This document shows, one piece after another, positions 28,178-37,480 of a DNA stretch of 64,000 nt. Source of the stretch: Orientia tsutsugamushi (lineage in GTDB: Bacteria > Pseudomonadota > Alphaproteobacteria > Rickettsiales > Rickettsiaceae). Where the stretch lies: NCBI RefSeq assembly GCF_900327275.1, contig NZ_LS398548.1, positions 1-64,000 on the forward strand. Direction: 5' to 3'. Every line of letters starts with the position of its first letter. The first letter of the stretch is position 1. The position numbers were made by a program, and so were the translations under genes. The notes beneath the pieces are model-generated. The model did not search any database and was not told the origin of the DNA. It saw nothing but the letters and a program-made list of their open reading frames with translations.

Positions 28178-29749
28178 ATGCGACCTGTAGTATTCGATTT
28201 TTTAACTAATAGTTGTAATATTATTAAAAAAAATAGTAACAATAATGACACAATATTTTATAACTTTATTGGAAATATCATTCCACCAGAATGGAGAAAG
28301 CTAACTGGAGATAATGGAAAAGCATTAAGTAAAACATCTAAACAGCTTTTATCATTCATAGTATTTAGACTACATATCTATTACAACAAAGATATAGATG
28401 AATTACAGGAAAGTTATCAGCTTTATGAAGATAAGCTGAATGTTGGTCAAAGAAGAGTTAGGCAATGCTTAGTAGAATTAAGAGATGCAGGTTTTATTGA
28501 AATTGAAAATAGGACAATCATTAAAGACAATCTTAAGTTACGTAATGTCCCTTGCATAAAAATTCTGAAAAATTTTCAGCACTATAGCGAAAAAGGAAAA
28601 GAAGAAAATATAGCCTTACCAGAAAAAAAATTTCGTCCCAACCTGAAAGAAATTTCAGGTCAACCTGAAACTTTTTTCAGGGACATATATAGATATATAA
28701 AAAAATCTAAAATATCTAGATCTACTGAAGGTGAGTTAGTAGAGAATAAAAAAAATGAAAATGAAGAACAAAATTTTCAAAATGTTAATGTTGATGATTT
28801 TGAAAATGATATACGAACTTCAACTAAAAATTGTAATCAAGACATTGAATCACTAATAACAAAAATTCTCAAGTCTTCGAATGGTAAAAAAGAATGGTTC
28901 AAAAGGTACAGGCTAGAAGAGTTTTACCCACTAACACCAGAAGATGCAGTTGCACTGCAACACAAGTCTGATAGAGGTTTCAACATATACTTTATCAACA
29001 AATTGCTATTAAAGCTAGCAGATCAATATTCGAATTATCATTTTGGCTGTAAGGCATCAGTTCTAAACTATATGGCAAAAGCGTTAGCGAATGAATTACG
29101 AACTACTGATCAGGCAAATAGTGACAACTGTAGATTTGATAACGTAGAAAAATCTAATAAGGAAAAATATCTTACTCAAATTGAAACAAGCGCAAATCTT
29201 AGTAAGGAAAGTCAGTTGAAGCATAAAATTGCTGGTTCTTTTGAAGCAGCTATGGCTTATCAAATTTTGACTTCTTGTAGTTTTGGGCCAGCAGTTCGAA
29301 CTAGGTTTTTTGTTAAGTTGCTTAAAAATATCACACTAACAGAATGTGATAGATCAAAGATATTACAAGCTGTACAAGATGTATATGGATACGAAATTCA
29401 AGAATTACAAGTTAAACCATTTGAGCAACTCAAAACTGTTTCACAGAAACAAATCAATGAAGAAGAGTATCTCTTGAATCTCAGTAAACAATTGGGCTCT
29501 AACTCAACTTGGTACAAAGTACGAGAATCTTTGATTAAAAGTTATGGTCAAACTATTGATAAAAAATACTTTAGCGAATTGAACATTATAAATGAAGATA
29601 ATGTTAGTAAAAAAATATTCATCAAAGCAAAAACAGAATTTGAAAATAGTTACATCAGAGAGAACTATCTGAAAGATCTTGAGTCCTCTTTTAAAGCTCA
29701 GGGATTTTCTTTCGAGTTAGTTAAGTTTAGTAATTTTAATAAAATTTAA
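28178..29749 (+). CDS. Putative replication initiator: winged-helix plus DnaA-N-like domain
   Basis: Residues 55-120 form a helix-rich DNA-binding region ending in a winged-helix pattern (LNVGQRRVRQCLVELRDAGF). A low-complexity Lys/Glu/Asn linker runs from about 140 to 240. A helical middle domain follows at about 245-420. Residues about 440-520 resemble DnaA domain I: TWYKVRESLIKSYG, then YFSELN and YIRENYL, like the start of the DnaA encoded at position 1. DnaA domain I contacts DnaB, and dnaB follows after 8 bases. Direct repeats sit just upstream. The role as a plasmid-like or RAGE initiator is inference. A ribosome site GGAG precedes the ATG. Confidence 0.7.
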   Translation: MRPVVFDFLTNSCNIIKKNSNNNDTIFYNFIGNIIPPEWRKLTGDNGKALSKTSKQLLSFIVFRLHIYYNKDIDELQESYQLYEDKLNVGQRRVRQCLVELRDAGFIEIENRTIIKDNLKLRNVPCIKILKNFQHYSEKGKEENIALPEKKFRPNLKEISGQPETFFRDIYRYIKKSKISRSTEGELVENKKNENEEQNFQNVNVDDFENDIRTSTKNCNQDIESLITKILKSSNGKKEWFKRYRLEEFYPLTPEDAVALQHKSDRGFNIYFINKLLLKLADQYSNYHFGCKASVLNYMAKALANELRTTDQANSDNCRFDNVEKSNKEKYLTQIETSANLSKESQLKHKIAGSFEAAMAYQILTSCSFGPAVRTRFFVKLLKNITLTECDRSKILQAVQDVYGYEIQELQVKPFEQLKTVSQKQINEEEYLLNLSKQLGSNSTWYKVRESLIKSYGQTIDKKYFSELNIINEDNVSKKIFIKAKTEFENSYIRENYLKDLESSFKAQGFSFELVKFSNFNKI

Positions 29750-29757
29750 AGAGTGAT

Positions 29758-31194
29758 ATGGAAAAAGATCTTGCAAAGATTGCTCCAAATAATATTCAAG
29801 CAGAGCAAATGATACTTGGAGCAATTCTGATTAACAATCGTGCGCTATATAACATTAACGAATTTTTACTGCCAGAACATTTTTATGAACCATTACATGG
29901 CAAAATATACAAGTCAATTAATCTCATTATTAGTAAAGGAATTAGCGCTACTGTAATTTCGCTCAAAAATATGCTAGGCAATGAACTCACATTTGATGAA
30001 ATAGGTGGAGTGGATTATCTAGCTAAACTTACAACTTTAGCATTAAGTATAGTTAATGTTAATGAGTACGGCAAAATAGTATATGACCTTGCGCTGCGGC
30101 GTTATTTAATTGAAATTGGAGAAAAAATAGTAACAAATGCATATTCTTCTACTTTAGCAGATTTAGCTATAACTCAGATCGAAACTGCTGAATCTCAATT
30201 ATATGATCTAGGTGCAAGAGGAACTTTAAGTAAAGGATTTACAAAATTACAAACTTCAATTGAAGAATCATGGACATCAATTTCATCTGCTATTAAAAAT
30301 AAAAACTCTATTAACGGTATTAGTAGTGGACTACTTGACCTTGATTCAAAGCTTGGAGGATTTAAAAATTCTGACCTAATAATATTAGCTGGCAGACCAT
30401 CAATGGGTAAAACTGCTTTAGGAGTTAACTTAGCAATAAATGCTTGTAAATATTTTCTTACTAAAAAAAATACTAAAGATAATGTAGTGCCATCAGTTGG
30501 ATTCTTTTCTTTAGAAATGTCATCTCAGCAAATCTCTACTCGAATTCTTTCTATAGAATCAGAAATTAATAGCTCTGCATTATTTAACGGTAAAATAGAT
30601 GAACAAGATGTTGATAAGTTGAAGACTGTACAAAATGAAATACAAAAGTGGAATTTTTTTATAGATGATGCTCCAGCAATCTCGATATCTGCAATTAGAT
30701 CTCGAGCTCGTAGACTTAAACGTACTCATAATTTAGCAATATTATTTATTGATTATTTACAGCTAATAAAAATTGATTCCAGAGGAAGTCAGTATAATCG
30801 AGTACAGGAGATTTCTGAAATTACTCAGAGCTTAAAAGCTCTTGCTAAAGAGCTCAATATTTCAATCATTGCGTTATCTCAATTGTCTAGAGCTGTAGAA
30901 CAAAGGTCAGATAAAAAGCCTATTCTTTCAGATCTAAGAGAATCAGGCTCAATTGAACAGGACGCCGATATTGTAATGCTTATATATCGTGACGAATATT
31001 ACTTGTCTAGATCAGAACCGAATCCAGGTACTCCAGAATATACAGAATGGGTTACAAAACAAAATAAATGTTATAACACTGCTGAAATAATTGTTGCTAA
31101 ACACCGTAATGAGCCAGTTGGTACAGTGAAGTTGCACTATAATAGTAGGTATTCTAAATTTGGCAATATTGTTAAAAACTCTCAGCAATGTTAA
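29758..31194 (+). CDS. dnaB: Replicative DNA helicase DnaB
   Basis: DnaB is the hexameric helicase that unwinds the fork 5' to 3'. The 478-residue protein has the N-terminal primase-interacting domain (EQMILGAILINN), a linker, and the RecA-like core. The core carries Walker A AGRPSMGKTAL (Lys218), Walker B LAILFIDYLQLI and the C-terminal KHRNEPVGTVKL arginine-finger region. It is complete. The frame starts 8 bases after the initiator gene. Whether it is the only chromosomal dnaB or an element-borne copy cannot be decided from this window. Confidence 0.93.
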   Translation: MEKDLAKIAPNNIQAEQMILGAILINNRALYNINEFLLPEHFYEPLHGKIYKSINLIISKGISATVISLKNMLGNELTFDEIGGVDYLAKLTTLALSIVNVNEYGKIVYDLALRRYLIEIGEKIVTNAYSSTLADLAITQIETAESQLYDLGARGTLSKGFTKLQTSIEESWTSISSAIKNKNSINGISSGLLDLDSKLGGFKNSDLIILAGRPSMGKTALGVNLAINACKYFLTKKNTKDNVVPSVGFFSLEMSSQQISTRILSIESEINSSALFNGKIDEQDVDKLKTVQNEIQKWNFFIDDAPAISISAIRSRARRLKRTHNLAILFIDYLQLIKIDSRGSQYNRVQEISEITQSLKALAKELNISIIALSQLSRAVEQRSDKKPILSDLRESGSIEQDADIVMLIYRDEYYLSRSEPNPGTPEYTEWVTKQNKCYNTAEIIVAKHRNEPVGTVKLHYNSRYSKFGNIVKNSQQC

Positions 31195-31478
31195 TAAACG
31201 CTAGATTATGCATAAGATGAAAAAATGCTGGTCCAAAAAAAAAATTACAGCAAAATTTTACTCATTAACACCAGAGATATGCAACTCAAGATTAGTTTTT
31301 TTTGGCATCGTGATAACTGAATTCAAAAAATTTATAATTTAATTTGCTTCTTTTCCAGTTTTTATCTGGGATTGGAGTATACAAAAAGTTTAAATTATGG
31401 TATAATTTATTAATAACCATTTAGAGGTGGCCAATGATAGATTTTTATAGTGAGAGCTTAATAAATAAGCTGTTCAGA
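30885..31478 (+). repeat. Right arm of the 0.6-kb inverted repeat
   Basis: It covers the last 100 or so codons of dnaB, the 239-base spacer and the first 15 codons of the ankyrin gene. It is repeated in inverse orientation at 27220-27828. Confidence 0.85.
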
Positions 31479-32063
31479 AGCAAAGTACAGCAGCTTATTA
31501 ATAAGGATAGTACACTTGTCAATTCAAAATATAAAGACGGTACTACAGCTTTATCTGTTGCTTTGAAATATAAGAATCTACCTATTGCCGAGATTTTACT
31601 AAGCAATGGAGCTAACATAAACGCACAAGATAATGATGGGCACACCGCTTTACATCTTGTTGTGGATACAATTCAAGTATATTATGAATTTTTCGAAAAA
31701 TATCCTACCTATTACAATGATCATATAGCATTACTGCTACAATATAATGCTGATGTAAATATCGAGAATAATCAAGGTAATACACCTTTATCTGATGCTG
31801 TTGAATGCAAATGTGTAGAACCTTTAGCAATTATGCTAAAACATAATTCTACTGGTATTAATAAAAAATATGATGAAGGAGAAACGCTACTACATATTGC
31901 TGTTCGTAATAAAATCATAGATATTATACAGCTTTTGATTGATTATGGAGCAGATATTGATGCAAAAGATGATAACGGCATGACTACTATAGATTATGCT
32001 GCTAAAAGCGGTAATGCAGATATATTCAACTTTCTAACGGAACAATGGGTCCCATGGTATTAG
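31434..32063 (+). CDS. Ankyrin-repeat protein (209 residues)
   Basis: About five ankyrin units are visible from residue 33 onward. Examples are DGTTALSVALKYKNLPIAEI, DGHTALHLV, QGNTPLSDAV, EGETLLHIAV and DNGMTTIDYAAKSGNADI. There is no signal peptide and no C-terminal F-box, and the protein ends shortly after the last repeat. Ankyrin proteins are the largest effector family in Orientia and interact with host proteins. A GAGGTGG ribosome site precedes the ATG. The 5' end lies in the inverted repeat shared with the relic at 27.2 kb, so the promoter region exists twice. Confidence 0.9.
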   Translation: MIDFYSESLINKLFRSKVQQLINKDSTLVNSKYKDGTTALSVALKYKNLPIAEILLSNGANINAQDNDGHTALHLVVDTIQVYYEFFEKYPTYYNDHIALLLQYNADVNIENNQGNTPLSDAVECKCVEPLAIMLKHNSTGINKKYDEGETLLHIAVRNKIIDIIQLLIDYGADIDAKDDNGMTTIDYAAKSGNADIFNFLTEQWVPWY

Positions 32064-32109
32064 GTTTCAACAGATAGCTAATATGTTAATATTAAAAAGA
32101 GAAGTTAAT

Positions 32110-32616
32110 ATGAATGTTTTGAAATTACTTTTACAACCGGGTTATGCTGTTATATTAGCATTCGTTGTATTATCTTCACCATCGATATGTACAGCGAATA
32201 ATAATGTAAACTTCAATGCCTCTAAAGGTGGTATTGATACTTCACAACAATTCTATATAAAATTTTCAACTGGTATTGCTACTAGCTACGATACATTAGA
32301 AGCTGGAATTGGTTATAGATTAGATCGGCACAGAATGGATGTAAGATTAGGATTTATGTGTCATCACAACTGTAGAGATAACTTTATTCAAGGAAATTAT
32401 TATTACAATATAATTGAAGGTAACAAAGCATCAATTTTTGTTACAGGTGGCCTAGTATCAGCTTTCAATAGTGATAGCGGTACTGGTATAGACTTGGGAG
32501 TTGGTACAACAATAAATTTATCAAGAGATACATATTTAGACATTGAATGTAGCACAATTGCTAACTATAGACCACTTCCTATTCATATACGTGTTGGATG
32601 GCGGGTTCACATTTAA
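32110..32616 (+). CDS. Small outer-membrane beta-barrel-type protein
   Basis: The start at 32110 is preferred over an ATG 27 bases upstream. It gives a standard signal peptide (hydrophobic to about residue 27, PSICTANN cleavage region) and has GAGAAG ahead of it. The mature part is about 140 residues with alternating patterns such as FYIKFSTGIATSYDTLEAGIGY and ASIFVTGGLVSAF. It ends in an aromatic/hydrophobic strand (GWRVHI), typical of outer-membrane barrels. A second copy of the signal-peptide region sits inverted at 33058-33201. Function is unknown; a surface antigen is plausible. Confidence 0.7.
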   Translation: MNVLKLLLQPGYAVILAFVVLSSPSICTANNNVNFNASKGGIDTSQQFYIKFSTGIATSYDTLEAGIGYRLDRHRMDVRLGFMCHHNCRDNFIQGNYYYNIIEGNKASIFVTGGLVSAFNSDSGTGIDLGVGTTINLSRDTYLDIECSTIANYRPLPIHIRVGWRVHI

Positions 32617-32629
32617 TAACTAGCAAGTT

Positions 32630-32914
32630 TTATAGTTAGTAATGATTAGCTCATTAACAGGATTGCGTTGTTCATTGATTGAGTATACGACTGTAACGGT
32701 ATTGATATTAAAATCTTTGTATAAGTCTCTAATAAAGGCAGTATTATTATTTGAGATCATAATCTTAACACCTTTATTTGTTAATTCTTGGACAAAATCC
32801 CGTAATCTAATTTGATCTTTTTCATCAAATGGAAGTCTAGTGTAGAACCTTTCTCCAGATTTATGATAAGAAGGATCGAAATAAACAAAGTCATTTTGTT
32901 GAGGCCCTATAAAT
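32630..32914 (-). pseudogene. dam: C-terminal part of Dam-type adenine methyltransferase
   Basis: The minus strand reads QQNDFVYFDPSYHKSGERFY and on to the Dam C terminus. An open frame of about 94 codons ends at TAG (32630-32632). The catalytic DPPY motif appears as DPSY. The upstream end is an IS5-derived MITE, so no start remains. The matching N-terminal half is at 24473-24783. Confidence 0.8.
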
Positions 32915-33057
32915 AGACCTCTTTCGAAACTGGTTAATGTAGTTCAAAATTATTGCTGATAAATATCGAAATAGACGTAAAAAATTCAGTCTTAGCTTTA
33001 ATTTGATCTCTGGCATTTATAATTTTGAACTACATTAACCAGTTTCGAAAGATGTCT
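32915..33057. mobile_element. 143-bp MITE derived from the IS5-family element
   Basis: The left end AGACCTCTTTCGAAACTGG and right end CCAGTTTCGAAAGATGTCT are inverted repeats. The interior is the last 110 bases or so of the IS5 transposase gene (KIIADKYRNRRK region to the stop). It has the same architecture as the element at 54454-54593. It separates the dam relic from a signal-peptide relic. Confidence 0.8.
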
Positions 33058-33201
33058 ATTATCATTCACTACATGTGTAGATGGAAAAAATAATATAGCT
33101 GCGTTTATATTATTTGCTGTACATATTGATGGTAAAAATAATACAACAGATGCTAGCATAACAGCATAACACGGTTGTAAAAGTGATTTCAAAACATTCA
33201 T
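33058..33201 (-). pseudogene. Truncated copy of the outer-membrane protein start
   Basis: The minus strand encodes MNVLKSLLQPCYAVMLASVV and PSICTANN, almost the same signal peptide as the gene at 32110. The frame then diverges and is cut by the MITE. It suggests that a second barrel gene of this family once lay here. Confidence 0.75.
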
Positions 33202-33457
33202 ATTAACTTCTCTTTTTTTTAGAATTAACATATTATCTGTCTGTTGAAAACTAATAACTATGGGACAGATTGTTGCGTTAGAAGAGTGAATACATCTAAA
33301 TATTTTACATAAATCCTCATCTAGATAGTACCTGGTCTAAAGATAGCATTTTTGCTATTTGCAATGTATCTGATTGTTATACATCTAAATAAAGCAGAAT
33401 AAAACATCACTATGACTTAGACGTTATTTTCGAAAAGTATATAGCATAACTGTTTTA

Positions 33458-34448
33458 ACGCCAGTTTAGGATAAGAGGAAGCAGGGAAGGCATAATACAA
33501 AAGGTATACAAAGAGAGAATGTTGAGTTAAAAAGAAAATTTAAATAAAAATAAAATAACCCAACATGAAAAAATGTATTATAACAGTATACTATTTAATA
33601 GATAATTTTTGCAAGATATATCAAGACTGGGAAAGAAAGAGATTAATACCAAGTAGTAATCAAAGGAACAGAGATGGAAAGTTGTCCTTAGCTGAGTTAT
33701 TAACAATAACGATATATTTTTATTTATCTCCATGCAAGGATTTTAAAAATTATTATCTATATTACTTGCGTTATAAGTATAAAGAATACTTTTGTTTACC
33801 AAGCTATAGTACGATAATACAACTATTACCTAGAATGTTGCTACCATTAGCCGTATTAATGCATTATCTGAAAGGAGAAGAGACTGGTATATATTACATC
33901 GATTCTACAAAGTTAGCAATTTGTCATAACAAACGTATTTCCAGCAATAGAGTTTTTAACAGATTTTCTAAAATTGGTAAGAGTAGCTATGGCTGGTTCT
34001 TAGGTTTTAAGCTGCATCTCATAATTAATAATAAAGGTGAAATAATGTCAGTTAAAATTACTAAAGGCAATAAAAGCGATCTATCTGTAGCTTCAGTTAT
34101 TTCTAAAGGCTTATCTGGTAAATTGTTTGGTGATAAAGCTTACATATCTAAAGAGTTATTTCATCAACTCTTCTCCAATGGTCTACGTTTATTTACTAAT
34201 CTTCGTAAAGATATGAAAACATATTTATTGGACATAGATGATAAGCTTTTATTAAATAAACGTTCCTTAATTGAGTCTGTCTTTAATGTACTAAAAAAAC
34301 ACATGCATTTAGAGCATACTCGACATCGCTCTCATATTAACTTCTTTGTTCATATAATTGCTTCTCTTGCTAGTTATTCCATCTCCAAACTTAATCCCTA
34401 TCTTATCTCTTCTTCTTTCTCTTCTAATCCCTTATCCTAAATTAGCGT
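33458..34448 (+). mobile_element. IS982-family insertion sequence, full length
   Basis: The 991-bp element is bounded by 18-bp inverted ends, ACGCCAGTTTAGGATAAG at the left and CTTATCCTAAATTAGCGT at the right, with two mismatches between them. A single transposase gene fills it. No clear target duplication was seen in the flanks. It is the only complete-looking copy; relics of it occur at 20.3, 36.5, 52.4, 55.8, 62.7 and 63.6 kb. Confidence 0.85.
33565..34440 (+). CDS. IS982-family transposase
   Basis: The 291-residue protein has the usual IS982 length and motifs. The first catalytic Asp is in GIYYIDSTKLAICHNKR and SSYGWFLGFKLHLI follows. The second Asp is in GKLFGDKAYISKELF. The Glu is in KRSLIESVFNVLKKH, followed by HTRHRS and a hydrophobic end. 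The stop overlaps the right inverted end. All DDE residues are present, so it may be active. Confidence 0.9.
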   Translation: MKKCIITVYYLIDNFCKIYQDWERKRLIPSSNQRNRDGKLSLAELLTITIYFYLSPCKDFKNYYLYYLRYKYKEYFCLPSYSTIIQLLPRMLLPLAVLMHYLKGEETGIYYIDSTKLAICHNKRISSNRVFNRFSKIGKSSYGWFLGFKLHLIINNKGEIMSVKITKGNKSDLSVASVISKGLSGKLFGDKAYISKELFHQLFSNGLRLFTNLRKDMKTYLLDIDDKLLLNKRSLIESVFNVLKKHMHLEHTRHRSHINFFVHIIASLASYSISKLNPYLISSSFSSNPLS

Positions 34449-34966
34449 CTTTATACTGGCTTAGCTATATTAGTTTTGCATAGATACTACAGTGATTAGT
34501 TATACTCATTTAACTTGTTGAATTAGAAAATTTGCATAACATTATAAATCTTCAGTTGATAAGTTATTAAATTAAAAGTATAATCTAGTAATGTTATTAG
34601 GTATGGCATTGAAAATAAAGATTACATGCGTGGATTTAAAAAAATAGAATAAGAATAGCTATCAAGACTGTTTAGAGTTTGCTGAAAAAGTAGAGAAACT
34701 TATAATCCGTCTAGTAATGTGTTTAGCTCAATATAATCCTTTAATAAAGTATTTTGAACAAAGAAAAGAAGCATAAGTATATGTTTATATAATAATAAAA
34801 AAGAGCTATAATGCTTATTCTTGTTAGCTTTCGAGCTGTCGCTTGTATCAGTCGTTGTTACTTTGCAATGCTTAATTTTATAAAACTGTTTTGCATCTTT
34901 CAATGTGTTTATTGCGTAACATCATTATATTTAGTAAATTCAAAATAGTATGAATAAAATTTAATT
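34449..34966. other. Gene-free stretch after IS982
   Basis: No intact gene was seen. A short + strand stretch around 34676-34773 is open but has no start and no recognisable motif. The last 40 bases must hold the promoter and ribosome site of the next gene. Confidence 0.35.
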
Positions 34967-35764
34967 ATGAAAATGAGAAAATTTTGGCTAGCCATAGCTT
35001 TATCATTACCTTGTTCACTTCCAGCTGTTGTTGCTTATGATTTAAGTGATTTAAGAAAACTAGAAGAGTTAGAGCAGCTTAAAAGATTGCAACAGTTACA
35101 ACAGCTAAAACAGGAAGAAGAGGTATCAAGTTATTATGTTAGATTATATGGAGGACGATCTTCCTGTGTGCAAGAAGAATTAGATTTTTCAGGACCAGTT
35201 GATGCTTCAGATCGCCGTATGCTTGCTGAGGTAAGTAATTTTGCTAATCAATATGCTAATAGTCCTATCTTTGGGCTATCTTTAGGTATGTATTGTACTA
35301 GATCGCTTATGCTAGAACTATCTTGTAGTTACACGGAAAATATGATATTTGGATGTGATATGGACATTAGTACAACTAGAGGCTTGATAAAAGTAAAAAA
35401 TGTTCCACTAGGAGCATTTGTAAAAGCAATTGCTGACTTAACAGAAACTTCTATTCCTAGTGTTTCAGCTGAATGTAAGTTATATTATGATATATGTAGT
35501 GGAAGTTTTGGATCACTTTTTGTTGCTGGAGGTATATGTATTCAATCTATCTTTGGAGACACTACAATAATCAACAATAAAGCTATTTTGCCTGGTAGTA
35601 CACTAGGAGTAGGTGCTGCTATTAATATAACTAAAAATACAAGCTTGACTATGGAAATTAATGGTACATACTTAAGTTCATCTCATTTGTTCCGTAATGA
35701 AGATGTTAAGATAGAGGGTTTGTATGGCTATAATGTATTACTAGGTGTCAAGCATAACCTTTAG
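34967..35764 (+). CDS. Outer-membrane beta-barrel-type surface protein with Leu/Gln heptads
   Basis: The 265-residue protein starts with a signal peptide (LWLAIALSLPC-like core, cleavage near VVA-YD at residues 22-24). A short Leu/Glu/Gln-rich helix with tandem RLQQLQQLKQ-type repeats follows at about 28-51. A barrel-like domain then has a YYVRLYGGRSS first strand and ends in NVLLGVKHNL. This resembles the porin-like small surface antigens of Rickettsiales, but no name was certain. Several Cys residues in the mature part are unusual for an outer-membrane barrel. It stands alone between IS relics. Confidence 0.65.
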   Translation: MKMRKFWLAIALSLPCSLPAVVAYDLSDLRKLEELEQLKRLQQLQQLKQEEEVSSYYVRLYGGRSSCVQEELDFSGPVDASDRRMLAEVSNFANQYANSPIFGLSLGMYCTRSLMLELSCSYTENMIFGCDMDISTTRGLIKVKNVPLGAFVKAIADLTETSIPSVSAECKLYYDICSGSFGSLFVAGGICIQSIFGDTTIINNKAILPGSTLGVGAAINITKNTSLTMEINGTYLSSSHLFRNEDVKIEGLYGYNVLLGVKHNL

Positions 35765-36059
35765 ATACTAAACCACATTTCATTGCTAATTATCATGGTT
35801 GTTGTATAGATTATAGATATTTTGTTATTACATAGTTAATGGTATGCGTTAAGCATTTAAAATAAGCCAAAATTATAACACAAGTACATAGTGCTAAAGT
35901 TGTAAAAGTAGCAAAATTCTACCTTTACAACTGCTTTTGCAAGAAAATCATGAGAAGTAATTGCAGCTAAAAAAATTGCACAAATTAGATCAGCAAAATA
36001 TCATATTTTTATCTTTTATATGAGTTATTAATGTTTATTTTTATTAAATAAAATCTTCT

Positions 36060-36484
36060 ATATCAATGTAATGCTCTAGAACCAGTAGTCCTCTTTTTTG
36101 CATATTTCTTGATCTTGCTATTTTTTCTTTAGAGTATCATCTTATTGTATAGCTTAAATTTTGCAAAGATTAGATTTACTAATGGTGCTGTTTGCGCTTC
36201 TCTATTCTTAGTTTCTGGTATATACTATATTCCTTCTCTCAATCTTATATTTTCCCAACACATTGCTAATACAGTATTTCTATGAGCCGCAGTATATAAA
36301 CTTATATAAAAAAAATATTTTATGTGTGGATTCTTTTATCTACTTCTAATGCTGCTAAGAATTGCGGCATTTGTTCTAGAGTTATATATCTTCTCTTGTT
36401 TGGAGTTTATGACTTTTTATTCCATTAGCTGAATTTTTTTCTATTAATTCTAACTCTACTGCCTTGTTCAGTATTGCATTTATT
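36060..36484 (-). pseudogene. Tyrosine recombinase (phage-type integrase) relic
   Basis: On the minus strand, pieces read AAHRNTVLAMCWENIRLREG and then YIPETKNREAQTAPLV, a strong match to the catalytic core of P4-type integrases. Upstream pieces such as AILNKAVELELIEKNSANGI fit the core-binding domain. Stops and frameshifts break it, and the IS982 copy cuts its 5' side at 36485. RAGE elements carry such an integrase. The 295 bases between the surface-protein gene and this relic show nothing recognisable. Confidence 0.75.
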
Positions 36485-37470
36485 ACGCCAGATTAGGATA
36501 AGTGGAAATATGAAATGTAGAGAATAAAAGGTATACAAAGAGAGAATGTTGAGTTATAAAAAAAAATTAAATAAACAAGAAATAACCTAACATGAAAAAA
36601 TGTATTATAACAGTATACTATTTAATAGACAATTTTTGCAAGATATATCAAGGGTGGGAGAGAAAGAGATTAATACCAAGTAGTAATCAAAGGAACAGAG
36701 ATGGAAAGTTGTTCTTAGCTGAGTTATTAACAATAGCGATATATTTTTATTTATCTCCATGCAAGGATTGTAAGAATTATTATCTATATTACTTGAGTTA
36801 TAAGTATAAAGGATACTTTTGCTTACCAAGCTATAGTAGAATAATACAACTGTGGCCTAGAATATTGCTACATTAGCTGTATTAATGCATCATTTGAAAG
36901 AAGAATAAACTGGTATATATTACATCGATTCTATCAAGTTAGCAATTTGTCATAACAAACGCATTTCCAGCAATAGAGTTTTTAACAGATTTTCTAAAAT
37001 TAGTAAGAGTAGTTATGGCTGGTTCTTAGGTTTTAAGCTACATCTCGTAATTAATAATAAAGGTGAATTAATGTCAGTTAAAATTACTAAAGGCAATAAA
37101 AGCGATCTATCTGTAGCTTCAGTTATTTCTAAAGGCTTATCTGGTAAATTGTTTGGTGATAAAGCTTACATATCTAAAGAGTTATTTCATCAACTGCTAA
37201 CTAATGGTCTACCTTTATTTACTAATCTTCGTAAAGATATGAAAACATATTTATTGGACATACAAGATAATCGGTTATTAAATAAACGTTCTTTAATTGA
37301 ATCTGTCTTTAATGTACTAAAAAAACATATCCATTTAGACCATACTAGACACCCTTCTCCTCTTAATTTCTTTGTTCATATAATTGCTTCTCTTGCTAGT
37401 TATTCTATCTCTAAACTTAATCCCCATCTTATCTCTTCTTCTTCTCCATTAAACTTGGTTATATAGAAAT
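36485..37470 (+). pseudogene. Decayed IS982 copy 2
   Basis: The left end ACGCCAGATTAGGATAAG at 36485 is intact. The transposase start at 36592 matches the complete copy for about 90 codons. A premature stop and frameshift near 36874-36908 follow. From 37071 the frame reads MSVKITKGNKSD to the C-terminal SKLNP. The right inverted end is lost, replaced by the sequence before the ABC transporter. Confidence 0.9.
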
Positions 37471-37480
37471 AAATTAAAAT

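Noticed and set aside
34700-34903. A 67-residue minus-strand frame after IS982
   Set aside because: It has no ribosome site or family motif and lies in a debris stretch; it was not listed as a gene.
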